A stretch of DNA of 64,000 nucleotides from Branchiostoma lanceolatum (taxonomy: Eukaryota > Chordata > Leptocardii > Amphioxiformes > Branchiostomatidae), in assembly GCF_035083965.1 (NCBI RefSeq), contig NC_089724.1:17540410-17604409 (forward strand), written 5' to 3'. Shown here in pieces: positions 33,319-44,737 of this stretch. The notes under the pieces are model-generated. The model worked only from the letters and a program-made list of their open reading frames with translations, made no database searches and was not told the DNA's origin. Both the position numbers and the translations under genes were made by a program. Each line of letters starts with the position of its first letter. The first letter of the stretch is position 1.

Positions 33319-36300
33319 ATGCCTCTGGAGTTTAAGTTAGCACCCGGTAGGATGATCGGGGGAAATCATCCTTGCTTCATCATTGCCGAGATCGGCCAGA
33401 ACCATCAGGGAGATCTGGATACCGCCAAGAAGATGATCAAAAAGTGCAAGGTGATGATAGATTATGTTGGTGACCGGCTGCTACCTGACCAAAACTTGTT
33501 GGATGTCTCGTCGAAAGGGGATTATGAGCAACAAGAAATGTTACAATCGTTAGCAACGGAGTTATTATTTAGGATACAATATTTCTTATAATTTGCTTTT
33601 CGAGTATTGTCTTTTGAATTTTGATACCGGGGATTATGCTAATATCATTTGGCATTGTCTAGGGCGTAACCAAACAGGTTGTTGAGCGTAAACAAACCGC
33701 TAGAAGTCCTCATTGCACTGTCCATTCAATCCACCTGTACATCAGTCAGGCATGTGGAAAACATTGTGGCGGCCTTTGATGTCGACCTTGTTATGTTAAC
33801 CTTTCATGACTAAATCAGCACGGTTGAATATTATATCAAAGACAGGCATTACATTACACATCACAGACCAAGGAGGTTATTAGACAGACATAACAAGTTA
33901 TAGGAACTGATTATTGGGAATTTCAAGCAATTGTAACGTTGCTGCTTGAACTTATTATGTTAAATGGGTGGCAAATATTCTTCAGCATTTATATCCAAAC
34001 AATAAGCAAATATCAGATCATTTGTCAATCCTCCATTTTACATCCCCTTCTTGGATTCATATTGATAACTGCATTTCATCGTCATCCAGGAAGCTGGAGC
34101 GGACTGCGCCAAATTCCAGAAGAGCGAACTTGACCACAAGTTCAACAAAGCAGCGCTGGCAAGACCGTACACCAGTAAGCATTCATGGGGAGCGACATAC
34201 GGGGAACACAAGCGCCACCTAGAGTTCAGCCATGATGAGTACAGGGAGCTGAAGAGATACTCAGAAGAGATCGGCATCATTTTTGCTGCTTCAGGAATGG
34301 ATGAGGTAAAAAAGGAATCTTTTTTCAGTTCTGTAACCACTTTACCATACCCTTGATATCATATTTTACATGCTCAGTTGGAAGAAACTTTAAATTTTGA
34401 TTCATATGCAAAGCCTTATGGTTTTAAGAATATCCTCAAAAACAGTAATATATCATCACAACATCACCTCTGCCTGTATAATTGAGGTGGAAAGTAGCCT
34501 GCGATTTGCTTGTTTATAATGTTTATTGCTCCTCACACAATGTATGCTCCAGGCAGCAGTGGAGTTTCTCCATGAGCTGGAGGTGCACTTCTTCAAGGTG
34601 GGTTCAGGAGACACCAACAACCTGCCTTACCTGGAGACAACAGCCAAGAAAGGTCAGCTGCATGGATCACGGTTCTTAGTCTTATTCTTACCTGTGCTGA
34701 GGGGGTTATAATTAATGTCTTCACAACTGTTTGTTTATCTTTATGTTAACACAAAAAGTTTGATTTGATTTTAGGATGTTTGGTATGTAGGCCTGCATTT
34801 TCCCTGAGGAGCAAGTGATGGAATTATGGAAAAGGTCTACATCCTAACTTTCCTAAGGCAGGAGTTTTGTAGAATACTCTTCCCTCTATCATCACATGTA
34901 GGGTATTATTACAAGATGGTGCTTTTTCCGTAGGCTGTTCAAGTACATGTATATACTTAGTAGGTCAAAACATGCCTTCTTACTCTTAGATGTTTGCGGG
35001 CGTTTATTGTGTGCTGTTAATGTGTTTAAAGTCCTTCAATGTGTTGGTCATTTTTGCTTCTCGACTTCCCACAGCAAGTAGCAGATAAAGTTGCCTGACT
35101 GTTTTGTCTGCATCTGTGTATTTGCAGGCCGCCCTATGCTGATCTCCTCGGGAATGCAGACACTGGACACCATGAGGAAAGTCTACAACACAGTCAAACC
35201 CATCAACCCCAACTTCCTCTTCATGCAGTGCACCAGCGCCTACCCGCTCAACCCAGAGGACGTTCACCTCAGGTGTATCCAGGTTTGTGTAACCTTTAAG
35301 CCTGATGGGGACTGTGCTTGCAATATGTTACCTAGGTCCCTTCAACTTTTCCCCTATGGCCTGACTTTTTCATCACAACTCTACTGGACTTTCAGTCAGG
35401 GTTTGCTGTGACCTGTTACAAATCATTGCACCGTGAATAAGTGTTTTATATTAGGCTGCACCAAGTAATTTTTATGGATGACGTCCTTTGGAGACCCTAA
35501 ATCTAATGCGAGAGCGCGGAAAAAAAACAAGAAGGGCCGAAAAAAACAAGATGCCTAGATTTGAAATATGATAGTCGACAACGCATGTTAGGACACAAAT
35601 TGGATGAGAGAACACAGTGTAACAACTAACAATTCTTGTATTCATCAGGAAAACAGCAACAATTTGAATAAATCAGTTGAAGTTGAGCAGCAGTTGTTGT
35701 CCTGTCCTGTTTCTTTCCATATCCCATTGATTTTGCAGGCCTGCAGAAACATAGTATATTAAAAAGGAACTCTTTGGTCATAGTTACAGGCAGCGGAATT
35801 TCTTGTTTTTTTTCCTGGGAACAGACCAAAGCTATGCGCGTGCGGACGTCATCCATAAAAATTACTTGGTGTAGCCTTACAACTATCCTATACTATAGAA
35901 TCGTTTCAACTGAAAATTTTAAACACCCCAAAAACCTGCTTTCCTCTCCCACAGCAAAATGAACTCCCCGCTAAAATAAATGGATTCACAGTACTTTCAA
36001 TCTTACATACTTCAAGTCAAGTCAGAACAAATCCGTATGTTACCTTTGACCTGTGACCTCTGCCCCATGACCTGTTCTGCAGACGTACCAGAAGGAGTTC
36101 CCGGACATCCCCATCGGCTACTCCGGGCACGAGAGCGGGATCGCCATCAGTCTCGCCGCCATTGCCCTGGGGGCAAAGGTCATCGAGCGTCATGTCACCC
36201 TGGACAAGACGTGGAAGGGGTCGGACCACGCGGCCTCGCTGGACTTTGATGAACTGGCGGAGCTGGTGAAGAAGGTTCGCGTGGTGGAGGTGGCCATGGG

Positions 36301-36908
36301 GTCGTTTGTGAAGGACATGAGGCCATGTGAGATTGCCTGTCATGACAAGGTAAGGTTCTCAACTTTCCCACAAACAGGAAAATATAGTACTAGTATTAGT
36401 AATATCTAAGTATGTCAATATCATTGTCTCAAACTCTCAAAAGTCATTGGTGATTATGTGGTACCCTGTATTTGTCTTTTGTTGGTTGAGTCAGTTCTAC
36501 TTCTAGGTCTTTTTCCACATACTGACTTCCACTATAGCAGGCAACAACTTTGAGTGATACAATGTATCTTTATTCAGAAAGCAAAACGTTTACATGCACA
36601 GACAGAACCGTGCATTCTTCGGATATCAAACATTTTACCTTCCTTTAGTATAATGATGTTACATCACATTAAAAAGTAGCACAGTAACGCCCCGGATATT
36701 AACAGGTATGCTTGTGTTGCAGCTTGGGAAGAGTGTGGTGGCAAAGCAGGGTATCCCAGCAGGCACTGCTCTGACCATGGACATGCTGACGGTCAAGGTC
36801 GCCGAACCCAAGGGCTTCCCGCCCGAGAACATTTACCAGCTTGTGGGCAAGAAACTCAAACGTGCCTTGGAGTACGACGAGACAGTGGCAGGGGACGATG
36901 TGGAATAA
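33319..36908 (+). CDS. NANS: Sialic acid synthase (N-acetylneuraminate-9-phosphate synthase), copy 1
   Basis: Exons: 33319-33450, 34090-34305, 34553-34652, 35128-35282, 36083-36349 and 36723-36908 (1056 nt, 351 aa; human 359). It condenses ManNAc-6-phosphate with phosphoenolpyruvate in the cytosol to make sialic acid 9-phosphate. The NeuB TIM barrel shows FIIAEIGQNHQGD, AKFQKSELDHKFN, KVGSGDTNNLPYL, MLISSGMQ, IPIGYSGHESGIA and IERHVTLDKTWKGSDH, holding the conserved metal and PEP-binding residues of the family. The last exon is the C-terminal SAF/antifreeze-like domain (LGKSVVAKQGIPAGTALTMD). A poly(A) signal lies at 37996-38001 with a GT-rich element after it. This copy is closer to vertebrate NANS than copy 2. 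Confidence 0.95.
33869..33883. repeat. Single-arm CAAGGAGG element, possible collapsed micro-palindrome
   Basis: CAAGGAGGTTATT is followed within a few bases by ACAGAC, and ACAGAC also precedes it (33863-33868 and 33884-33889). It resembles the 54003 copy but the duplication is only 6 bp. It lies in NANS copy 1, intron 1. Confidence 0.35.
35454..35876. mobile_element. PIF/Harbinger-like MITE with TTA duplication
   Basis: Inverted ends of about 33 bp start GGCTGCACCAAGTAATTTTT (35454) and finish AAAAATTACTTGGTGTAGCC (35876), flanked by TTA at 35451-35453 and 35877-35879. A 3-bp TWA duplication is typical of PIF/Harbinger. No ORF is present. It lies in a NANS copy 1 intron. A diverged fragment with a similar end may lie near 62635-62690. 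Confidence 0.75.
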
Positions 36909-37995
36909 TGTCACCCATCATAACCTTCTCCCTACTGAGTTATATTATAAGCAATAGATGCACACACAGAAGGGAGAAGGTTAAGAACACAAGTATAGGA
37001 TAATATGTTACTTATACGCAGATGAGATTGTTTTTCCTCTTTCTTTGTCCACCATCACATGATGTCAGTACACAAGTGTGTGGTAAAGGCTACTGAATAG
37101 CACATGGCATCAACACTGTGGTAAAAGCTAACACCAATATAACACAGCAGTAACTATTAAGTATTCTAAGGTAGAATACTATTACTGAAGTGGTATTCAG
37201 GATGGAAGCACTTTCAAATGATGTGAAACTTAATGTACACACGTAGAACCAGTAACAAGTTGAAATGTTGTGCTTCTGACATTGTGAAATTTTCAGAATG
37301 ACTGCTAATTCTACGTCACCACTGTTCATCCATTACCTACTATAGTTTTCTTGTGCTTAGATTTGTATTTTATTTTGTTTTTTTCTCCAAGTAGTCTGTT
37401 TAGTATTCTGTGTTACTTATGCTCTATATACTATCTGTTATTGTTTTTGCTTGTATTATCATTATGCAGCTGTAGTTGTGTGTTGGTGTGTATGAATCAG
37501 TTTTCTGGCTAGCTTCGTTATATATAAGATGACATGGTCATATGATGTGGCACATTGTTTACATTAGAAGTGCCTTACAGCCTTTTCACCCAGGCTACCG
37601 AAGTATTGCATATAATTTCTCCTCAGATACTTTATTTGCCTTCAAATGGCTAAGACTGCAGAATCATGTTGGCAATGTTAGACTGGTGACCTATGCTTAG
37701 AACAGCCACAATCTGATCCCACCAGGCCTGATGTTTCAGGCTAACTTGTGTGTCTTTTTAGCAGAGATATCTGAGTGTTGTGTGCCAAAAATCAAGGTCA
37801 TCATATTATCACAACTCAAAGTCTTCATATTCAGGCGTGAACTATCTATATCAGAAGAGACGACACTTAGATACTGATGTTGAACCCTCTGTAGATACCT
37901 CAATGCAGCATCAAAGTTGTGAAATTGGAACTTAGGAAGCGAAATGTGATTCTTGTCGTTTTGGTAAGAATTGTAATCAGGTGTGCAATGGATAT

Positions 37996-38001
37996 AATAA
38001 A
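37996..38001 (+). terminator. NANS copy 1 poly(A) signal
   Basis: AATAAA is followed 20-45 bp later by a GT-rich stretch (GTGGGGTTTTGTGTGTG). The opposing NANS copy 2 signal (TTTATT on plus) is at about 38206, so the two 3' UTRs end about 200 bp apart. Confidence 0.6.
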
Positions 38002-38114
38002 ATGGCAAGATGTGCTAAATGTGGGGTTTTGTGTGTGTTAATGAACAAATTGATGCCAGGGCATTCATTAAAAGATTAAGAGGAGGGGGGCTCAAAAATA
38101 TGGTAGGTAACGTT

Positions 38115-38172
38115 AATAGTAGGATTCTAACATGAATAGTAGGATTCTAACATGAATAGTAGGATTCTAACA
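38115..38172 (+). repeat. 20-bp tandem repeat, three copies
   Basis: AATAGTAGGATTCTAACATG is repeated three times between the convergent NANS 3' ends. Confidence 0.85.
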
Positions 38173-38678
38173 GACAGACAGTTTTTTTTCCATTTATAGT
38201 ACTGTTTATTTGGTAGGTTTCTCTCAAATCTAGTTCAGCATTACCGAGTAAAAAGATACAAGGTGCCAGAATACAGAGATCTTTGTCCATGTGTAAATAC
38301 AGTATACTATAGTGGTTTTAGGAAGGCACATGTAATGCCGTGTTCTCATTGCAAGAAAAACAGTCAAGGATACACCTAGAATGCTGACATCACGCAGGTA
38401 AAGTCGCATTAGATCTGAGTGACATCAGCATTCTCAGTGTCCACAGGACTATTTGTATCTCTACACTACAATACGATCTTATAGCGCATAAATATCTACA
38501 AATGGTTTCCAGAAAAAAGTACTCTTTATGATTCTTTGTTTCTATAATATTGCCCTGCACGGCAATGTACAGCAAAGCAATATACTCATCTTCTATTCAG
38601 TCCTACAATAAATCAAATCTATTTTTTTTATCTATCTGTAATTTTTCATCAGAGTGCATACAGTCGGATGCTTGTCTT

Positions 38679-41600
38679 CTAGGCTGCCAGAGCCTCTTTC
38701 GGAATGGTCGCGTCCTCTTCGATCGCCTTGGTAACGGTCTGACCAACCAGCTCGTAGATCTGGTCAGGCGGAATGCCGAAAGGTTCGGCCGCCTTCACGG
38801 ACAGGTGGTCGATGGTCAGTTTGGTACCAGCTGGGATGGTGCAGGCAGCTACCACACTCTTACCCAACTGAAAAGACAGAAAACACAGCATGAATATTAC
38901 AGATTCAAATGGAGGCAGATGTCTTTTGTTTTCCCCATCAGTGGAGAATTTTTGAACATTCTAAGTTGCCATTGACACGGTTGCAAAATAAGACATGAGC
39001 AAAAAGTTCTGAAGCTATTATGTTGTGTAGAATTATTTTATAGAATGGTGTTGACTAATTTCATTTCATCCATAAAAAGAAAAAAAAGCTCGTTTCTATG
39101 TCCTCTGACCTTCTTGAAGAGTCCCTGCTCGCTGGGGCGTGGTTCCTTGATAGGTTTGCCCAGAGCCATCTCCACAATCCGGATGTTGTCGCACAAATCC
39201 TTCAACTCCTCAAACGTCAGAGACGCCGCGTGGTCCGAGCCCTGGAGACGAGAACATTTCCATCAACCAACAATGAAGAAAACAGACGTGAGCAAACTTT
39301 TCAAAGCTGGCAATTAAAGCTGGTTAGATTTTCCTGCCGTCAACAAAGCAAATAAGAATCTTGGTATGGATCTGTATTTAACCTCCTTGGGTGGATATAT
39401 AAACTTACCTTCCAGGACTTGTCCAAAGTCACGTGACGCTCCACGACCTTGGCTCCCAGACTGACAGCTGCCAGGGAGATGGCGATGCCTGACTCATGCC
39501 CAGAGTAACCGATGACGGCGTGGGGAAACTTTTCCTTGAAAAGCTGGAAGTAATTAAGAAAAGTTACTGGTGCAGTTCAGCAATGCAGGTGAGAGCTTGA
39601 GGCCAGGGGGACCTCAAAAGTCGAAGACGAGAGGGTATTGGTAGCTACAGAGAAGATGAAGTATGTGTACTTACATTTATACACCTGAGATGTACGTCGG
39701 CTGGGGGGAGGGGGTATGTGCTGGTACACTGCATGACGACAAGACGTTTCTCGCCCGGCATGTTCTGCGTCACAGTGCTCACGGCCCGCTCCATGATCCC
39801 CATGGACTGCATACCTGATGACAGGATCATCGGCTTTCCTGGGGGAAAGGAGAGATATTGTTTAACAGTTCATGCCCGTAGCCAGGGGGGGTTCGGGGGG
39901 TTCGGACGAACCCCCCCATTGGCTTGAAGGTCCACTTTCACAGGCTTGACGGTCCACTTTTTAATGTTCAAGATTTTTTTCAAGGTGGACTTATTTGTAT
40001 CACCAGCAATGCCACTGAGGCTATGATCCTAGAAAAAACTTTGTCTCTGATTTTTCCTCTGAATTTCTCTCAAAAACACAGGAAATGCCCTTTCAGAAGG
40101 TTCAATTCTTAGAAATTGAAACGCTCAAGGGTCCACTTTTTAACGTCCAAGGTTTTTTTTTCAAGGTGGATCTATTTGTATCACCAACGGAGCTGAAATC
40201 CTAGAAAAACTGCTAACTTTGTCTCTGATTTCTTCCTTTGAAATCCTCTCAAAAACACAGGAAATGCCATATCAGAAGGTTCAAATTTTAAAATTTCCCG
40301 GGGGGGCATACCCCCGGACCCCCCTAGGAAGCTCGCGCCTGCGTCTCTCGTCTAGCGCCTACGGCGCTCGCTGGTTCCTTAAAAATTAAAAAGAACCCCC
40401 CCATTCAAAATCCTGGCTACGGGTATGCAGTTACTTGTCTGTAGTCAGTTTTTCATTTCATGTTTTCTTTTTCATGTTTGTTGGTCATGTGCTTCACGTA
40501 CGGTAGATTATTTGTTTGTTTTTTAGTCATGTTTGTTTGTTTACCTTTACTCGCGGTGTGCTTCAGGTAAGGCAGGTTGTTGGCATCAGCTGAAGCGACT
40601 TTGACGAACGGAACATCCAACTCATCAACCAGGAAGTCAGCAGCTTTCTGGGAGAGGAAAAGGAGGGATATTTTGTTGATTTTTATCATTCTAATATATG
40701 ATATAGAATTTCGATGTACTATTAAACCTTCACAAACGCTACTGGGATTTAAGATGAAGTTTCCTCAAAATTGGACAAAGAATTTAGAGTCCGTACCTCA
40801 TCCATTGCCGAGGCGAAGAAGTAGATGCCTTGCTGTTTGGCATACGCCTGGAGCTCCTTGTACTGGTCGTGGCTGAACTCCAGGTGCTGTTTGTGTTCGC
40901 CGTAGGTCGGTCCCCAGGCGTTGGGGCTGGTGTACGCCCGAGCAAGGGCCGCACGATTGAACCGCCTGTTCAGCTCACTCTTCTGGAATTTTGCCGCATC
41001 TGCACCTGCCTCCTGCGGGGATAAAGAACATTTTTAAGACCGATGCGGTCGCGATGTCGCGCCAGGGTATGTTGGCCCTGGCCATCCACTGCTGAGTGTT
41101 GCGGGCGCGAGGTTGTCTTGCAATGTGCATTTCATTCACTAGGGGGCGCGTCAGTCCATTGCAGCCGCGGCAGCGAACAACTTCACTGACAACTGGCCGC
41201 CGGGTGTACGGGACGTTTTTGTCAGGATTTGGAATGGTGTGTGGGGAGACTGCCAGCTGTACTTTATGGTTTACAATGCAGTTATTGTTCCTCCTCGAGT
41301 GGCTGTCAACACATTGTTCTTCTTAATATTATTGAGACTGACAACTTGTAGAAATATATTTTCAGTAGCGCTGAATTATAACCGAAACGGCACGCGATAT
41401 GTTGACACTTGCAACTACAACTCTCAGGATTTAACGTTAAAGCGGATTTGGAAAACGACCCGTGCGAAACAAAAACGCCAAAGGAAATGGGTCAGGGAGT
41501 TTCCTTGTAAGAAGAGGCTCGGCGCTTTGGATCACAACCTGCCCAAAGGTTTTATTTCAATCGTCTTCAAATAAAGCTAAAGATTTATCTTGGCCTAGAA

Positions 41601-42460
41601 ATAGCCAAGTGCTCTTGTGTTTTTGCTGTTTCTGGTGTTTTTGTATTTCATCCACACCTAAACAAATTCGACTTTCTGTCAAACTAAGCGACAACAACGC
41701 CCCTTGTCGGAGGGGCTCTGTGGTATATCCTTTGAAGAATGGAATAATTATGAAAGGTGACACACAAACCGGCCCAATGTGACACTTGTCGAACGGGTTC
41801 ATCAATTCTAGCTCCACCCACCGATATACGCACATACATAGCAATACTGTTTCCAGGGCAACGGCAAATCAGACAGAAGTTCACAAATGATGGACAGCAC
41901 GCGATCCCACCAGACTGGTTACGTGGCAGGCGTGAGAGAAAATTGGCAGTGATTACAGGTGAGCCCACCTGTTTTTGTCATGCAAATGAGTGCCACGATG
42001 ATAAAACATCATCGCAACCCGTCTAGCTTCTTTTGGTTCGTTCACAACAAGACGAGGTGAAGCGACCAGACCTTGCTTTTCGCACCTGGACGGACGACTT
42101 TTAAGGTATGCTGACACTTGTGCTTTGTCTCGGGCGTTTACTCTTAGACGTTGTGTTGTCTCCATGTAGAATAAACAAAAACTACATAGAACATTTTTTG
42201 GCGGAAACTGCACGGCACTAAAGTATTTTACCGTTTTAAACATGAAACTAACGCTGCCACGTGTTGTTAGACGTGCGTACACGTAAGCGGAGTCAAGTCT
42301 ATAGGAATGGCCGAAGGTTTGCCCGTACCTTGCATTTCTTGATCATCTCTTTGGCGATGTTGATGTCCCCCTGATGGTTCTGTCCGATTTCGGCCACCAC
42401 AAAGCAAGGGTGGTCTCCTCCCACCATGCGGCCTGGCGCTAGTTCAAATTCTACCGACAT
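38679..42460 (-). CDS. Sialic acid synthase, diverged copy 2
   Basis: Exons in coding order: 42329-42460, 40797-41012, 40545-40647, 39675-39838, 39409-39543, 39110-39241 and 38679-38867 (1071 nt, 356 aa). It has the same domain order as copy 1: NeuB barrel (AEIGQNHQGDINIA, AKFQKSELNRRFN, ADANNLPYLKH, VVMQCTSTYPLPP, VIGYSGHESG, VERHVTLDKSWK then GSDHAASL) and a SAF domain (LGKSVVAACTIPAGTKL). All conserved motif positions remain, so it is probably active. KVGSGDTNN is changed to KVASADANN near the substrate pocket, which might alter sugar preference. One extra intron splits the DK.WK/GSDH motif relative to copy 1. It is convergent with copy 1. Intron 1 (41013-42328) holds nothing recognised. 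Confidence 0.92.
39875..40423. mobile_element. Short-TIR repeat element (CCCGTAGCCAGG ends)
   Basis: CCCGTAGCCAGG at 39875 is inverted at 40412-40423. The body has two about 170-bp imperfect direct repeats (each with 'caaggtggac..tatttgtatcacca' and 'ctcaaaaacacaggaaatgcc'), then a C/G-rich end. No clear target duplication was found and the class is unknown. It lies in a NANS copy 2 intron. Confidence 0.6.
40480..40544 (-). repeat. Partial duplicate of a NANS copy 2 exon end
   Basis: Next to the donor of exon 40545-40647, the intron repeats a decayed version of the exon end. Read on the minus strand, exon NNLPYLKHTASK is echoed by NNLPYVKHMTNK. It is a small tandem duplication spanning the splice donor. 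Confidence 0.5.
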
Positions 42461-42965
42461 TTTGGGTGAAAATTAGCTCAAAATTCGCACCAAAAAAAAT
42501 CTGGTTTCAACCGAGTTAAAGCCGACCAGGTCCCACGTCGAAGAGGCCTTAATGTAGGCGTTCACCGGCTTATATAGGCGCGGGTCATTATCTATTCCCT
42601 CTGGCAAATGGACGGGTCCATCTTTGTCAAAAAGGGTTAAAGATAGTTTATTCGATTTCAAATATGGGTCTTGAAAGGACTCAGTGGACGAGGTCACATC
42701 GTACACTCGATTATTACGTTTTTGTTTGTATCTTCGTCTAGGTTAATATAACAGTGACCGATTCTTAAGACGTTTCTTAGATATGAAGTGTAGTCTCTCC
42801 CCCCGATGTGGTCGTAAGTTGGACATGTCTGACAGGCGTGTCGTCTGATATTATAATATCTGGACGCGTCACCACCCGGCCTTGTTGTGTTTAAAACCTG
42901 TGATTGTAAAGGTGTGTCCTGGGGTCAAGATTTGACATTTGGAAAAATCGCTTGCTCTCATAGCC

Positions 42966-42984
42966 ACCACACACACCACCCCCC

Positions 42985-43015
<31 letters not shown>

Positions 43016-43020
43016 ACATA
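42966..43020. repeat. Poly-C and (CA)n simple repeat
   Basis: A run of about 22 C is followed by (AC)n. Homopolymer length may be unreliable in the assembly. It lies upstream of NANS copy 2. Confidence 0.9.
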
Positions 43021-44737
43021 CACGTACACAGATCTTTCAAAAACGCTATAAACTTAACAAACACTGATTCTGTCCTATGAGAATATGAGAAACACGGGAA
43101 AATCAAGGATGTCATTATCATGGTATTACAATGTGGCTCTTGTAACGTTTAAGCCACGTTTAAATCGCCGTGTAAGTTGTTAAGCACTGAATCAGAATAA
43201 GTGTTTTCTATGACGTATTTTCACGAAAATCATACTTAGTCTATCTAGTTTAGATAAGTATCCAAATATCTTTACTTCCCAGCAGCCAGGTGGATATTAC
43301 CTTAATCTGTTTCTGAGACTCTACTATTTTTCTAGAAGGTTAACATTATGTGTGTGCAGCCCCGCACAAAAGTACTCAATAAATACAGACCATGATTTAC
43401 ACAATGGTTAAACATCTTCACAACACTGACATGACTGAGGCAAATCTGAAGGTATCTTCAGAAAAACACACATTCATAAAATCAAATTTGAAATGCCATT
43501 TATTGTTGTCAAATTCATTGAAATTCATATCATTTATTGGTGTGGAACTCATTAAAATTCAACATCTTCCCTCCGCAACCATTGTATTGATTCTAAAAAG
43601 TCTTCCTAGCCTTCTTTAAGAATGTTGAAGATTCCTTGAATATGAGAACGTCAACAACATTAAATTCTTCATATCCCTCAGATTGTAACTGACAGACTCT
43701 CACATTTCACCGATCACATTTTAAAAAACCTGGCTGAAAGTTTAAAATCCTTCCCAATAACCAACCCACTTCTTCACAATGGACATCAATAACACCACAT
43801 GTGGCACATCCTGCTGGGTAACATTTGCAACTTAGATCAATAACTGTCTCACAACAGCTAAACACTCTTTTAAAAATCTATCAATGTGCATTAAAATATG
43901 CAGAATGTAACAGCAGAAAAGTTAATTAGATACTCAATAACATGTAACATTGTTACTTCCAACAATTCTTAGATAAGCTATTCTATTAGTCCAATACATT
44001 GCAATTATACATGTATTGGATTCATATTGCACAGAAAGTTTACAGGTTTTTTGTGTAGAGTACTGTACTACACACACAAGCTAACTGCTTGGATACCTCC
44101 ATCACAAGCTGTGGCACCCATTGTTTGTAACAGAAACAACATCCTGTGTACCCTGCAGCTAGAACTGTCAGGACAGATCAATACAGAATTCATACAGACC
44201 AAAGAACACATATGAAAACAGATGAAAGCATGTGTGGACTTTTGAGCATAACTACACATCTGGGATAGACACATTTTGTATTTTTGTTGTTTTTGTACCT
44301 GTCTGTAACTATGGAAAGTGTAGACAAGTTGAGATGGTTACATGAAAACAGGTGTCCTTTGAAGATGGATGCCTATGGCAACTGGTGGTCTTGTTTTACA
44401 AGTAAAAATAATGCCTTGATAAGTTTGTCGTGCTTAAGAACTCGGTTGTACTAATGAAACTGTGTGTCTGTAACATTAAAAATATACTGACAGGTATAGG
44501 TAGGGCTAATCTAAAATATCTATAGGACAATGAGAGTAACATCTACATCATCTACCTCTTATCACTGTTTTCACTTTTCCCTCCGAACAGAAAGAAGGTT
44601 AGTGAAACAACCACCAAGCCATCAGCTGTGACTCAAGCTAGTTACAAGGGGGAAGTATAAAGTCAGGAGGAGGGGGTTCTTCCTACCAAGGAAATTACAT
44701 AGTGTTCCTACAATAAGTGTAGGGGGGGGGTGCTGCA
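43021..44737 (-). other. POLL 3' flank and possible long 3' UTR
   Basis: There is no gene in this stretch. On the minus strand, a poly(A) signal (TTTATT on plus near 43500) could end the polymerase transcript. Nothing else was recognised. Confidence 0.35.

Noticed and set aside
36921..36983. Inverted repeat TAACCTTCTCCCT after the NANS copy 1 stop
   Set aside because: A 13-bp inverted repeat with no flanking duplication and a 35-bp unrelated loop; it could be a UTR hairpin or chance. Not enough to call an element.
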